DNA of 64,000 nucleotides from Sinorhizobium fredii USDA 205 (GTDB lineage: Bacteria > Pseudomonadota > Alphaproteobacteria > Rhizobiales > Rhizobiaceae): positions 18,167-82,166 of the forward strand of contig NZ_AUTC01000130.1 of the NCBI RefSeq assembly GCF_001461695.1, in the 5' to 3' direction. The position numbers and the translations under genes are program-made. The notes below the pieces were generated by a model, which was not told where the DNA came from, ran no database searches, and was given only the letters and a program-made list of their open reading frames with translations. This document shows positions 38,117 through 47,966 of the stretch, in pieces (positions within the stretch are counted from its first letter, which is position 1; the number at the start of each line of letters is the position of its first letter).

Positions 38117-39289
38117 ATGCCCGGCGACGCTATAAAGGCGGAGAACCAGGGCAGGAAACGACGGACACTCACCGCCTTCCTGAAGGAAGAAGCCGCGGCG
38201 AAGGGCTTCGACCTCTGTCGGATCACCCGGCCGGACGCGATTCCCGAGGCACCGGACAGGCTCCGGCAGTTCCTTGCCGCCGGCTGTCACGGGACGATGG
38301 AATGGCTTGCCGAGACGGCGGAGCGGCGCGCCGATCCGCGGGTGCTGTGGAGCGACGTCCGCTCGATCGTGCTCTTCGGGATGAATTACGGTCCCGACAG
38401 CGATCCGCTCGCGATCCTCGCCAGGCGGGACCGGGGCGCGATCTCGGTCTACGCTCAGAACCGCGATTATCACGACGTCGTCAAGGGGCGGCTGAAGGAG
38501 ATCGCCACGCGCTTTGCGGCGCGCGCCGGCGAGGATGTGAAAGTCTTCGTCGACACCGCCCCGGTCATGGAAAAGCCGCTCGCTGAAAAGGCCGGCATCG
38601 GCTGGCAGGGCAAGCACACCAATCTCGTCAGCCGCGAATTCGGCTCCTGGCTGTTTCTCGGCAGCCTGTTCACGACCGCCGACCTCGACCTCGACGCGCC
38701 CGAGCGCGACCATTGCGGCTCCTGCCGGGCCTGCCTCGACGCCTGTCCGACCGGCGCCTTCCCGGTGCCCTATCGCATCGATGCGCGGCGCTGCATCTCC
38801 TATCTGACGATCGAGCACAAGGGGCCGATCGACCCCGAATTGCGGCCGCTGATCGGCAACCGCATCTATGGCTGCGACGACTGTCTGGCCGTCTGCCCCT
38901 GGAACAAGTTTGCGCGCTCGGCCTCGGAGATGAAGCTTAAAGCGCGGGACGACCTCCAGGAGCCGGAGCTCGCCGCCCTGCTGACGCTTGACGAAGTCGC
39001 TTTCCGCAGCCTGTTCTCCGGCTCTCCGGTGAAACGCATCGGACGCGACCGTTTCGTCAGAAATGTCTTGATCGCCGCTGGCAATTCCGGTCAGAAGGAC
39101 CTGATACCCGCCTGCAAGGCATTGGCGCGCGATGGCTCGCCAACCGTCAGAGGGATGGCCGTCTGGGCGCTGTCGCGCCTGATGCCGGCGGGCGACCTGG
39201 CCGCGTTCGCCGCGGAATGCGGGCAGGAAACCGACGATGAGGTGCTTTCGGAATGGGAAATGGCAGGAGTGAGCCGATGCATGTCCTGA
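38117..39289 (+). CDS. queG: Epoxyqueuosine reductase QueG
   Basis: Cobalamin- and Fe-S-dependent last step of queuosine synthesis in tRNA. 390 residues. Two [4Fe-4S] motifs: [16 protein letters not shown] and [35 protein letters not shown] (in part) lies in the active-site region, and the C-terminal part is a HEAT-like repeat. ATG 38117 is preferred to an upstream in-frame ATG at 38087 that overlaps the GST gene. Confidence 0.95.
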   Translation: MPGDAIKAENQGRKRRTLTAFLKEEAAAKGFDLCRITRPDAIPEAPDRLRQFLAAGCHGTMEWLAETAERRADPRVLWSDVRSIVLFGMNYGPDSDPLAILARRDRGAISVYAQNRDYHDVVKGRLKEIATRFAARAGEDVKVFVDTAPVMEKPLAEKAGIGWQGKHTNLVSREFGSWLFLGSLFTTADLDLDAPERDHCGSCRACLDACPTGAFPVPYRIDARRCISYLTIEHKGPIDPELRPLIGNRIYGCDDCLAVCPWNKFARSASEMKLKARDDLQEPELAALLTLDEVAFRSLFSGSPVKRIGRDRFVRNVLIAAGNSGQKDLIPACKALARDGSPTVRGMAVWALSRLMPAGDLAAFAAECGQETDDEVLSEWEMAGVSRCMS

Positions 39290-40152
39290 TACTTGGCGCC
39301 GGCTATTCCGGCACCGCCATCGCGAAGGCGTTTGCGTCTACGGGGCAATCGGTGACGGGAACCACTCGTTCGCCGGAGAAGCTGGCGACGCTCAAGGCCG
39401 CAGGCATCGAGCCTCTGCTGTTCGACGGCAACGAAATTTCCCCGGAGCTCGCCGAGGCGATGCGCAAGACGACTCACCTCGTCCAGTCGATCGCCCCCGG
39501 TCGCGACGGCGACCCGATGTTTCGCGCCACCACACCGCCACTTGATGGGCTTCTGCCGAACCTTCGCTGGGTCGGTTATCTCTCCACCGTCGGCGTCTAC
39601 GGCGATCATGGCGGCGGCTGGGTATCGGAGGAGACACCGCTCAAGCCGGTCTCCCAGCGATCCGTCGAACGGGTCGAGGCGGAAAACGCCTGGCTGGATC
39701 ATGGCGCGAGGCAGGGCATTCCCGTTGCCGTGCTTCGGCTGGCCGGCATCTACGGGCCGGGCCGCAATGCCTTTCGCAATCTCACGGAAGGCACGGCGCG
39801 CCGCGTCGTGAAGGCGAACCAGGTCTTCAATCGCATCCGCGTCGAGGATATCGGCGCGGCCGCTGCCTTCCTGGCCGGTGGCAGCGCAGGCGGGATCTTC
39901 AATGTCACCGACGACGAGCCCGCCCCGCCGCAGGATGTCGTGGCAGAAGCCGCGCGGCTGATGGGCGTCACGCCGCCACCAGAGGTGCCGTTCGAAACCG
40001 CCGAAATGTCGCCGATGGCGCGCTCCTTCTACGGCGAGAATAAGCGCGTCTCCAATCAGCGACTGCGCCAGGCCGGCTTCGATTTCGCCTTTCCGAATTA
40101 TCGCGTTTCGCTTGCACAGCTATGGACGAGCGGCATCTGGCGCGGCGAATAG
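39277..40152 (+). CDS. SDR-family NAD(P)-binding protein (YeeZ-like)
   Basis: 291 residues. The Rossmann start [20 protein letters not shown] and [18 protein letters not shown], in part, with [13 protein letters not shown], mark a YeeZ-type atypical SDR. ATG 39277 has GCAGGAGTGAG upstream and overlaps the queG end by 13 nt in another frame, so the two are coupled. Substrate unknown. Confidence 0.83.
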   Translation: MHVLILGAGYSGTAIAKAFASTGQSVTGTTRSPEKLATLKAAGIEPLLFDGNEISPELAEAMRKTTHLVQSIAPGRDGDPMFRATTPPLDGLLPNLRWVGYLSTVGVYGDHGGGWVSEETPLKPVSQRSVERVEAENAWLDHGARQGIPVAVLRLAGIYGPGRNAFRNLTEGTARRVVKANQVFNRIRVEDIGAAAAFLAGGSAGGIFNVTDDEPAPPQDVVAEAARLMGVTPPPEVPFETAEMSPMARSFYGENKRVSNQRLRQAGFDFAFPNYRVSLAQLWTSGIWRGE

Positions 40153-40611
40153 TTTAACCTCGACAATACTCAATCAGAATATCTTCCACCACCGAAAGCA
40201 TGTCGTGAGATCATCCGAAAGTAATATATTCGGACGATTCATCCTGTCCGCCTCATACTGCCACATTTCACCCTATACTTCGCCATTTCCTACAACCTAA
40301 GCGCTAGTTCAGAATTCTAATGATGGAAGTTCGTGGAAATTCACGCGACGCGAAAATTTAAATGATTTTTTACGTCGGCCTGGCAGCTGCGTGGAACCAA
40401 AGCGCGCAAAGAGCGTTTAAACGCTGATTTTAAAGAATATCTTTGGGAATTTTAAAACAATTCAAACGGCATTCAATTTTAAATTAAGGACGCTTTTTAA
40501 TAAATCCTAATCAAAGGTTAAAGGTTGAAGCACGCTTTTGCCACTTTTCGCCCTAATTAGCTCGAACTGCAAAGGGAACTAGTCGAACATTCAATCCGAA
40601 GGGATCGTCGC
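40153..40611. other. 459-bp AT-rich intergenic region upstream of the RlpA-like gene
   Basis: Much richer in A/T than the rest of the window, with no plausible coding frame. It contains a perfect 14-bp palindrome AGCGTTTAAACGCT (40412-40425), an inverted pair TCCGAA/TTCGGA (40214-40219, 40229-40234), and several T- and A-rich tracts (about 40350-40510). It may hold promoters and a long 5' leader or small RNA for the downstream gene; no known RNA family is recognised. Confidence 0.5.
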
Positions 40612-40986
40612 TTGAAACCCGCGAAAATCAAGACTGCTGCCGCCGCAGCGCTATTCACCGTCGGGATGGGTTTGGTCTCGGCATCCGACAGCCAGGCAAA
40701 AGGGACGGGTTGCGGTGGCGCCTCCTGGTATGCCCTGACCTCGAAAACCGCCTCCGGCGAGCGCATGAACGCCGCGCGCCTGACGGCCGCGCACCGCAGC
40801 CTGAAATTCGGCACCAAGGTTCAGGTCACCAACAAGCGAAACGGCAAGTCCGTCGTCGTCCGGATCAACGACCGCGGCCCCTTCATTCGCGGCCGGGTGA
40901 TCGATCTTTCCAAGGCGGCCGCTTCGCAGATCGGCATGATCCGCTCGGGCACCGCCAGCATCTGCTATCAGGTCGTCAATTCCTGA
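40612..40986 (+). CDS. RlpA-like double-psi beta-barrel secreted protein
   Basis: 124 residues from TTG 40612 (GAAGGGA upstream). A signal peptide ([18 protein letters not shown]) ends at DSQA. The mature part is one RlpA domain: [19 protein letters not shown], in part, then [20 protein letters not shown] with the catalytic-type aspartate. RlpA proteins are septal lytic transglycosylases acting on naked glycan. This one lacks the SPOR domain, so it is a minimal secreted form. Confidence 0.85.
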   Translation: MKPAKIKTAAAAALFTVGMGLVSASDSQAKGTGCGGASWYALTSKTASGERMNAARLTAAHRSLKFGTKVQVTNKRNGKSVVVRINDRGPFIRGRVIDLSKAAASQIGMIRSGTASICYQVVNS

Positions 40987-40992
40987 TCATCC

Positions 40993-41020
40993 ATCCGTCC
41001 ACCGACTCGGCGGGACGGAT
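40993..41020 (+). terminator. Possible terminator hairpin after the RlpA-like gene
   Basis: Stem ATCCGTCC/GGACGGAT with a 12-nt loop right after the stop; no T-run follows, so termination is uncertain. Confidence 0.35.
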
Positions 41021-41116
41021 GATTCTCCGGGGTGGTTGCTCTGGCGGATAATGCGGCCGCTCACTTGCTCTTCGAGGCCATCGCCGCTACCACGGCGAAA
41101 AAGGAGTTGATCGAAG

Positions 41117-42406
41117 ATGCGATTGGGCGGACGGCTCTCGGGAGCCATTGACGTTCTTGACGATATCGAGAAGCGCAAGCGCCCGGTCGCCGACGCGCTC
41201 AAGGACTGGGGCCTCTCGCATCGCTTCGCCGGATCGGGCGACCGCGCCGCCATCGGCAACATCGTCTACGATGCCCTCCGGATGAAGCTTTCCCATGCCT
41301 ATCTGATGGACAGCGACGGCGCCGCCGCCCTTGGCCACGCGGTCATGTACCGCCAATGGGGCTTCAGCGTCGACAAGCTCGCGGCCCAACTCGCCGACGA
41401 CAAATTTGCCCCGCAGGCGCCTTCGGCGGAGATGATGAAGGCGTTCGGCGAGCGGCGCATCGACGACGCGCCGCTCAATGTGCAAGGCGACATTCCCGAA
41501 TGGACGCAGGCCTCCTTCGAGGAAAACTTCTCCGACGATTGGCTCGACGAAGCCAGGGCGCTCGCCGGACGGCCGACCCTCGACCTTCGCGTCAACACGC
41601 TAAAGGCCAGCCGCGACAAGGTCTTGAAGGCATTAGAGCGCAGCGGCGCCGAACCGGCGGCGATCGCCCGCCACGGCGTGCGCATCCCCGCCGGCGAAGG
41701 CGCCTCGCGCCTGCCGAACGTCACCGCCGAAATCTCCTTCCAGAAGGGCTGGTTCGAAGTGCAGGACGAAGGCTCGCAGATCGTCGCCGACCTGGTCTTC
41801 CCGCGCGAGGGCGAGCAGGTGCTCGACTATTGCGCCGGCGGCGGCGGCAAGACGCTCGCCATGTCCGCCGCCATGAACAACAAGGGCCAGGTGCATGCCT
41901 ATGACACCGACCGCAAGCGGCTCGCGCCGATCATCGAGCGGCTGAAACGGGCGGGCACCCGCAATGTGCAGGTGCACGACTCGGCGGATTCGCTCGCATC
42001 GCTCGCCGGCCGCTGCGACCGGGTGCTCGTCGATGCCCCTTGCACCGGAACCGGAACGTGGCGGCGCCGGCCGGACACGAAGTGGCGTCTCACCCAGAAG
42101 AACCTCGAGGAGCGCCTGGCGCAGCAGGAGGAGGCGCTTGCCGGCGCCGCCCAGTTCGTCCGTCCCGGCGGGCATCTGATCTACGTAACCTGCTCGGTGC
42201 TGCCGGAAGAAAACGAGGCACAGGTCTACGGGTTCTGCGAGGACAATCCGGAGTTCGAGATCCTCTCGGCCGCCGACACATGGGCGACGCTGTTCGGCAC
42301 CGGCAAGCAGCAGCCCTGGTCGGCCGACATGAAGACCGTCACCCTGACGCCCGCCTCGACCGGAACCGATGGGTTCTTCTTCTGCCTGATGGGCAGGAAA
42401 GTTTAG
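41117..42406 (+). CDS. RsmB/NOP-family RNA (cytosine-5) methyltransferase
   Basis: 429 residues. An N-terminal NusB-like helical part is followed by a SAM-dependent domain with FEVQDEGSQIVADLV, VLDYCAGGGGKTLAM, LVDAPCTGTGTWRRRPD (catalytic PC) and YVTCSVLPEEN (catalytic TC). It probably makes m5C in rRNA; the exact target is unknown. Confidence 0.9.
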   Translation: MRLGGRLSGAIDVLDDIEKRKRPVADALKDWGLSHRFAGSGDRAAIGNIVYDALRMKLSHAYLMDSDGAAALGHAVMYRQWGFSVDKLAAQLADDKFAPQAPSAEMMKAFGERRIDDAPLNVQGDIPEWTQASFEENFSDDWLDEARALAGRPTLDLRVNTLKASRDKVLKALERSGAEPAAIARHGVRIPAGEGASRLPNVTAEISFQKGWFEVQDEGSQIVADLVFPREGEQVLDYCAGGGGKTLAMSAAMNNKGQVHAYDTDRKRLAPIIERLKRAGTRNVQVHDSADSLASLAGRCDRVLVDAPCTGTGTWRRRPDTKWRLTQKNLEERLAQQEEALAGAAQFVRPGGHLIYVTCSVLPEENEAQVYGFCEDNPEFEILSAADTWATLFGTGKQQPWSADMKTVTLTPASTGTDGFFFCLMGRKV

Positions 42407-42438
42407 CAGGCTGGCCGCTCCGCAAGGGAAGGTCGCAA

Positions 42439-42455
42439 TTTGAAAATGTTCTAAA
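42439..42455 (+). promoter_or_regulatory. Irr box (ICE)-like palindrome upstream of the imelysin cluster
   Basis: TTTGAAAATGTTCTAAA: the right half matches the rhizobial ICE consensus TTTAGAA-N3-TTCTAAA perfectly; the left half has two changes. It lies 104 bp before the imelysin start in a 152-bp gap. Iron-responsive control by Irr is inferred. Confidence 0.5.
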
Positions 42456-42558
42456 CTATACACTTTGACACCAGTTTGCTTTTGGTTCATGACAATGGCG
42501 CTTTACCCGGCCTCGAGCCGTTGCTCGGCCGGCTCGAGAAAAGCGTAAGGAGAGGGTC

Positions 42559-43839
42559 ATGACCAAGAATTTCATCCGCGCCGCCGCGCTGGCACTCATG
42601 ACGGCCACGTCCGTGCTTGCCCTGCAGCCGGCCAGCGCCGCGACGGACGCCGCTGCGGTCGTCAAACACTATGCCGCCGTGGCGCACGCCAAATATGAGG
42701 ACGCGCTGGTAACCGCCGAGGCGCTCGACAAGGCCGTCGATGCGCTGATCGCAAACCCCGGCGAAGAGACGCTGAAGGCGGCGCGCGACGCCTGGCTCAA
42801 GGCCCGCAACCCCTACCAGGAGACCGAGGTCTACCGCTTCGGCAATGCGATCGTCGACGAATGGGAAGGCAAGGTGAACGCCTGGCCGCTCGACGAAGGC
42901 CTGATCGACTATGTCGATCCGAGCTACGGCACGGAGAGCGACGAGAACGCGCTCTTCACCGCCAACGTCATCGCCAGCAAGGCGATCAAGATCGACGGCA
43001 AGGACGTCGATGCGACGAACATCACGCCGGAATTCCTCGCCGGCACGCTGCAGGAAGCCGGCGGCATCGAGGCGAATGTCGCCACCGGTTATCACGCCAT
43101 CGAGTTCCTGCTGTGGGGCCAGGATCTGAACGGCACCGGCCCAGGCGCCGGCAAGCGCGCCTATACCGATTTCGACACCAAGGCCTGCACGAACGGCAAT
43201 TGCGACCGCCGCGCCGCCTACCTGAAGGCGGCGACCGACCTGCTCGTCGCCGATCTCAAGGAAATGGTCGCCAACTGGGCGCCGGAAGGTGCCGCAGCCA
43301 AGGCGGTGGACGCGGACCCCAAGGCCGGTCTCGCCGCAATCCTCACCGGCATGGGCTCGCTCTCGTATGGGGAACTCGCCGGCGAGCGCATGAAGCTCGG
43401 CCTGCTGCTGCACGATCCGGAGGAGGAGCACGATTGCTTCTCGGACAACACCCACAACTCGCATCTGCATGACGCGATCGGCATCCAGTCGGCCTATACC
43501 GGCGAATATACGCGGGTCGACGGCACCAAGCTCACTGGCCCCTCGCTTTCCGAACTCGTCGCCGCCAAGGACGCCGCGCTCGACAAGGAGATGGCGACCA
43601 ATCTCGCGACCACCGTCGAGAAGATGCAGGCGATGGCCAAGCGCGCCGAAGCTGGCGAGGCCTATGACCAGATGATCGCCGAAGGCAACAAGGAAGGCAA
43701 CGCCACCGTTCAGGCCGCCATCGACGGGCTGATTGCCCAAGCCAAGACCGTCGAGCGCGTCATTGCGGCGCTCGACCTCGGCACGATCGAGCTTGAAGGT
43801 TCCGACAGCCTGGATAATCCTAACGCGGTTTTCCAATAA
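42559..43839 (+). CDS. Imelysin-family protein (IrpA-like), iron-linked
   Basis: 426 residues with a signal peptide ending near QPASAA. The imelysin GxHxxE motif is GYHAIEFLLWGQD (about residues 176-188). Further family parts are ARNPYQETEVYRFGN and FSDNTHNSHLHDAIGIQ. Imelysin proteins are periplasmic, probable metal or heme/iron-binding factors rather than proven peptidases. It is first of a cluster with a di-heme protein, a second imelysin and DUF1513, a common iron-acquisition grouping. Confidence 0.88.
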   Translation: MTKNFIRAAALALMTATSVLALQPASAATDAAAVVKHYAAVAHAKYEDALVTAEALDKAVDALIANPGEETLKAARDAWLKARNPYQETEVYRFGNAIVDEWEGKVNAWPLDEGLIDYVDPSYGTESDENALFTANVIASKAIKIDGKDVDATNITPEFLAGTLQEAGGIEANVATGYHAIEFLLWGQDLNGTGPGAGKRAYTDFDTKACTNGNCDRRAAYLKAATDLLVADLKEMVANWAPEGAAAKAVDADPKAGLAAILTGMGSLSYGELAGERMKLGLLLHDPEEEHDCFSDNTHNSHLHDAIGIQSAYTGEYTRVDGTKLTGPSLSELVAAKDAALDKEMATNLATTVEKMQAMAKRAEAGEAYDQMIAEGNKEGNATVQAAIDGLIAQAKTVERVIAALDLGTIELEGSDSLDNPNAVFQ

Positions 43840-43883
43840 GCCGAAAAGGCGGGCCGCTCCCGACACGGCCCGGCCCTCGCCCC

Positions 43884-45629
43884 ATGAAAGTCCCGACCGC
43901 CCGCTTCCTCGCGCTGCCGCTCGCCGCGCTCATTGGCCTCGCCGCTACGGCAGCGGCGATTGGCGATACTGGTCTCGGCGCCGGGGCTGATACCCCCCTC
44001 TGCCCTGCCGGGCATCTCCCCCACAAGGGGGGAGAGCGGACGGAGGCAAAGTCCTGCGCAGTCAGCTCGCAAACACCAGCCTCGTCGAACTCAACCGTAC
44101 GCGCTCAGCATAATTTGTTGAGCCAGACTTCCCCGCATGCCGATCTCCCTCCTTGTGGGGGAGATGCCCGGCAGGGCAGAGGGGGGTGCCTCCCTCAACG
44201 CAACGATCTTTCCGAACAGGACTTCCGGCGCGTCGAGGCCGTCACGCAGCCCACCACCGACTTCTCCAAAGCCGAACAGTTCGAGGCGATGTCCGGCGGC
44301 GCGACGACGACGATCGCGCCGATCGACCGGAAGGTCTTCCAGCAATTCTCCGCCAATCTGCCCTTCGAGGACGAGCAGAACTTCAAGCTCGGTAAGGCGC
44401 TGTTCGAGAAGCTCTGGGTCTCCGCCCCCTCTTCGACCCAGGCGTCCGACGGGCTCGGCCCGCTCTATAATGCCCGGGCCTGCGAGAGCTGCCACCTGCG
44501 CGACGGCCGCGGCCGTCCGCCCGAGGCAGGCGTTGCGACATCGACGGTCTACCGCCTCGCCCGCGCACCGCGCGACGAAGCCGAACGCCGCATGATCGAC
44601 GTCCACCAGGTGCTCAACTTCCCGGATCCCGTCTATGGCGCGCAGTTGCAGGACAGTGCCGTGCCGGGGCTTGGCGCCGAGGGCCGCCTCAAGGTTACCT
44701 ATACGGAAGAAGCAGTGCCGCTTTCCGAAGGCGGGACGGCCTCGCTGCGCAAGCCCGAATACGCCGTTGCCGATCTAGGCTATGGCCCGCTGGACCCGGC
44801 GACCACTCTGTCGCCGCGCGTCGCTCCGCCAATGATCGGGCTCGGCCTCATTGAGATGATCCATGAGGCCGACCTCCTGGCGCGGGCCGATCCGGACGAC
44901 CGGGACGGCGACGGCATCAGCGGACAGGCGGCGCTCGTCCGCGACCGAGACAGGAACGCGACCGCGCTCGGCCGTTTCGGCTGGAAGGCCCAGAACCCGA
45001 CCATTCGACAGCAGTCCGCCGACGCCTTCGCCACCGATATCGGCATTTCCACCCCGGCCCTCGGCCGCACCCACGGCGATTGCACCGAGGCGCAGGACGC
45101 CTGTCTCAAGCTCCCGACCGGCGTGCAGGCACGGCTCGGGCCGGTCGAGGCGCCCGACCCGGTGCTCGGCCTCGTCACCTTCTATTCCGCCAACCTGGCG
45201 GTGCCGGCCCGCCGCAAGGCGGGCTTCCCAGAAACGCTGAAAGGCAAGCAGCTTTTCTACGAAGCGGGCTGCCCGGCCTGTCATACGCCGAAATATGTCA
45301 CCCGGCGGGACGCGCCGCACAAGGAACTGGCGTTCCAGCTGATCTGGCCCCATTCCGATTTCCTGCTGCACGATATGGGCGAGGGACTGGCGGACGGCCA
45401 GCAAGTCGGTGTCGCCAGCGGACGCGAATGGCGCACGCCGCCGCTCTGGGGGATCGGCCTGACCAAAACGGTCAGCGGTCACACATTCCTGCTCCACGAC
45501 GGGCGGGCCCGCAATGCCACCGAGGCCATCCTTTGGCACGGCGGCGAAGCGGAGGAAGCCCGCAATGCCTTCGCCGCCATGTCGACGGACGATCGAAACG
45601 CCCTGCTTTCCTTTCTGGAGTCGCTCTGA
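43884..45629 (+). CDS. Di-heme oxidoreductase-family (DUF1111) protein with in-frame repeat insertion
   Basis: 581 residues, exported (signal peptide RFLALPLAALIGLAATAAA). Two c-type heme sites: CESCH (about residue 199) and CPACH (about 463), in the usual DUF1111 setting (GLGPLYNARACESCHLRDG; LFYEAGCPACHTPKY). Residues about 36-102 are foreign to the family: they translate a 196-bp inverted-repeat element. Family similarity resumes at DLSEQDFRRVEAVT. If translated, the mature periplasmic protein carries this ~66-residue tail before its core. Its stop overlaps the next start (TGATG). Confidence 0.9.
   Translation: MKVPTARFLALPLAALIGLAATAAAIGDTGLGAGADTPLCPAGHLPHKGGERTEAKSCAVSSQTPASSNSTVRAQHNLLSQTSPHADLPPCGGDARQGRGGCLPQRNDLSEQDFRRVEAVTQPTTDFSKAEQFEAMSGGATTTIAPIDRKVFQQFSANLPFEDEQNFKLGKALFEKLWVSAPSSTQASDGLGPLYNARACESCHLRDGRGRPPEAGVATSTVYRLARAPRDEAERRMIDVHQVLNFPDPVYGAQLQDSAVPGLGAEGRLKVTYTEEAVPLSEGGTASLRKPEYAVADLGYGPLDPATTLSPRVAPPMIGLGLIEMIHEADLLARADPDDRDGDGISGQAALVRDRDRNATALGRFGWKAQNPTIRQQSADAFATDIGISTPALGRTHGDCTEAQDACLKLPTGVQARLGPVEAPDPVLGLVTFYSANLAVPARRKAGFPETLKGKQLFYEAGCPACHTPKYVTRRDAPHKELAFQLIWPHSDFLLHDMGEGLADGQQVGVASGREWRTPPLWGIGLTKTVSGHTFLLHDGRARNATEAILWHGGEAEEARNAFAAMSTDDRNALLSFLESL
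43992..44187 (+). repeat. ~196-bp inverted-repeat element inside the DUF1111 gene
   Basis: Arms 43992-44036 and 44143-44187 (45 bp, inverted, a few mismatches) and a ~106-nt core similar to the core of the 7482-7682 copy (shared GCAAAG, CTCGTCGAAC, CTCAGC and CATGCCGATCTCC-type blocks). Flanks TGAT on the left and GC on the right are also shared between both copies. No stop codon occurs in the DUF1111 frame. Confidence 0.85.
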
Positions 45630-46753
45630 TGCGCCTGAGTCTTCCCTTGACCCTCGGCTTGCTGCTTCTTGCAGCCGTCGCGCCCGCCGCCGCTCAGGAG
45701 GGCACTGCCCTTTCGCCGCGGGTCCTCGACGAGGCCGCCCTGCCGGGCGTGATGGCGAAGGCGGTGGATCGTTTCATCGTTCCCGGTTACCGCGACCTGT
45801 CGCGGGCAACGGCCGATCTCGTCGAAGCCAGCACCGCGCTCTGCGAGACACCGTCCGCCGCGACACTCGAGGCGACGCGCTCGACCTTCTCGGAGGTGGT
45901 GCGCACATGGTCGACCATCGAAATCGTCCGCCTTGGACCGGCGCTCGAACAGAATCGGTTCGAACGCTTCCTTTTCTATCCCGACCGCAAGAGCACCGGG
46001 CTCAAGCAGGTGCAGGCGATCCTTTCCAAGCGCGACGAGCGCGCAACGCAAGCTGAGAGCCTCAAGGCGAAAAGCGTCGCCGTACAGGGCCTGGGCGCGC
46101 TCGAATATGTTCTTTACGGCACCAGAGCGGAGACTCTCGCCAGCAAGGATGGCGGCTTTCGCTGCCGCTACGGAATGGCGATCTCCCAGAACCTGGCGGC
46201 GATTGCCGGCGAGCTTCTGGCCGCCTGGGAGAATCCCGACGGCATCCAGTCCGCCTGGAAGGCGCCAGGGCCCGGCAATCCGCTCTTCCGCGACAACAAG
46301 GAAGCGGCGACGGAACTGCTCGGTGTTCTCGTCCACAGCGTCGAGATGATCAAGGACCAGCGGCTGCGCCCCTTCTATGATGGGGCGATCGATGGCAAGC
46401 CCGACAAAGGCCGCCCGAAGCTCGCCATCTACTGGCGGTCCGGCAATACGATGGCGTCCATTGCCGCGAACCTCCGCGGCCTGCAGACGCTCTTCAACAT
46501 CGCGGGCATGGAGAACCTGCTTCCCGCCGACAGCCGCTCGATCGCCGGCTCGGTGAATTTTCTCTTCAAGGCGCTGATCAGTGCGGCCGACCGTGTTGAG
46601 GGACCGATCGATGCGGCGCTCGCCGATGACAAGCAACGCTCCCGGCTCGACTTCATCACTCTCAACACCGCCGACCTCCTGGACCGGCTGAACCGTGACT
46701 TCGGCGGCGCGATCGGGCTCGGCGCCGGGTTTTCCTTCGCCGACGGCGATTGA
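45629..46753 (+). CDS. Second imelysin-family protein
   Basis: 374 residues with a signal peptide (LSLPLTLGLLLLAAVAPAAA). The imelysin fold is shown by LGPALEQNRFERFLFYPDRK, AVQGLGALEYVLYG and AIYWRSGNTMASIAANLRGLQ, in part. In the GxHxxE position the sequence is GLGALEY, so the histidine is absent, as in many second-copy imelysins. It starts in the stop of the DUF1111 gene. Confidence 0.85.
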   Translation: MRLSLPLTLGLLLLAAVAPAAAQEGTALSPRVLDEAALPGVMAKAVDRFIVPGYRDLSRATADLVEASTALCETPSAATLEATRSTFSEVVRTWSTIEIVRLGPALEQNRFERFLFYPDRKSTGLKQVQAILSKRDERATQAESLKAKSVAVQGLGALEYVLYGTRAETLASKDGGFRCRYGMAISQNLAAIAGELLAAWENPDGIQSAWKAPGPGNPLFRDNKEAATELLGVLVHSVEMIKDQRLRPFYDGAIDGKPDKGRPKLAIYWRSGNTMASIAANLRGLQTLFNIAGMENLLPADSRSIAGSVNFLFKALISAADRVEGPIDAALADDKQRSRLDFITLNTADLLDRLNRDFGGAIGLGAGFSFADGD

Positions 46754-46945
46754 CACGCGAACGTGACAAGCCGGCAGAAGCCTCAGGTTGACAAGCCGCG
46801 GATTTCGGCGCAAAGCGCATCCCATGTCCGCTTCGCGGGCATGCTTCACCCACGAAGGATCAACCCAAGATGAACCCCGACAGTCGAAGTCGAGCCTTCA
46901 TTGCGGCCGTTCGGACCTGATTGATCAGGGCTCCAGGCGGTCGGA

Positions 46946-47958
46946 ATGACCTCGCATATGGAGCCCAAAATGCTGCGCATCTACAAAAGCCAGGACGGCC
47001 ATCTCGTGCTCGTCGATCGTGCCGCCGGTCTTGCCATCCAGGAGCCGGTGACCTGGTTCGACCTTTTCAACCCTTCCGCCGATGAGACCCGGTTCGTCGA
47101 GGACCACCTCGGCATCGCTATCCCGACCCGCGACGAGATGCAGGAAATCGAGCTTTCAGACCGCCTCTACCAGGAGGACGGCGCGGAGTTCATGACCATG
47201 ACCGCGACCGCCAAGCTCGACAGCGACTATCCGGTCAAGGTGCCGGTGACCTTCGTCCTCAAGGGGGCGACGCTCATCACGGTGCGCCACGCCGACCCGA
47301 AGCCGTTCCAGCTCTATGCAACCCGCATCCAGAAACCGAACGGCGCCGTCTGGAAACGGGCGAACTGGTCATGCTGGGTCTGCTCGAAGCGATGATCGAC
47401 CGGATTGCCGACGCGCTGGAGCGGGCCGGCAACGAGGTCGACGGGATCTCGCGCGAGGTGTTCCGCAAGTCGCATGCCAGCGCCACCAAGAAGACGCGCG
47501 ACCTGCAGTCGCTGATCGAACAGATCGGCCAGAAGGGCGACCTTCTGACGACCATCCGCGAAAGCCTGGTCAGCATCGGCAGGCTCGTCGCCTACCACGT
47601 CGCCCTCGAAGGAAGCGCGGCGCGGAAAGCCGCCAAGGAGAGCCGGCAGCGGGTCAAGCTGATCCAGCGCGACGCCGCCTCGCTCGGCGACCACGCGCTG
47701 TTCCTGTCGAACAAGATCAACTTCCTGCTCGACGCGACGCTCGGCCTGATCAATCTCGAGCAGAACCAGATCATCAAGATCTTCTCGGTTGCGGCGGTCG
47801 TGTTCCTGCCGCCGACGCTGGTCGCCTCGATCTACGGCATGAACTTCGAGATCATCCCGGAACTGCACTGGCGGCTCGGCTATCCCTATGCGCTGGCGGC
47901 AATGGCGATTTCCGCGCTGTTGCCGTATCTCTATTTCAAGCGTCGCGGTTGGCTGTAG
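46946..47958 (+). pseudogene. corA: CorA-like magnesium/metal transporter, frameshifted
   Basis: The N-terminal half (MLRIYKSQDGHLVLVDRAAG... to ATRIQKPNGAV) and the C-terminal half (ETGELVMLGLLEAMIDRIADAL... to the CorA signature YGMNFEIIPELHW and a last membrane helix) lie in different frames. The join is at 47350-47353 and fits a 1-nt deletion. The 5' frame ends at 47395, and the 3' frame is open back to about 47371. Start candidates are ATG 46946, 46958 and 46970. It may be inactive or a sequencing error. It lies between the imelysin genes and DUF1513, which are normally adjacent. Confidence 0.85.
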
Positions 47959-47966
47959 GATGTGGC

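Noticed and set aside
46870..46920. A 16-residue frame (MNPDSRSRAFIAAVRT) before corA as a leader peptide
   Set aside because: No ribosome site, terminator/antiterminator pair or regulatory codon run; chance frames of this size are common.
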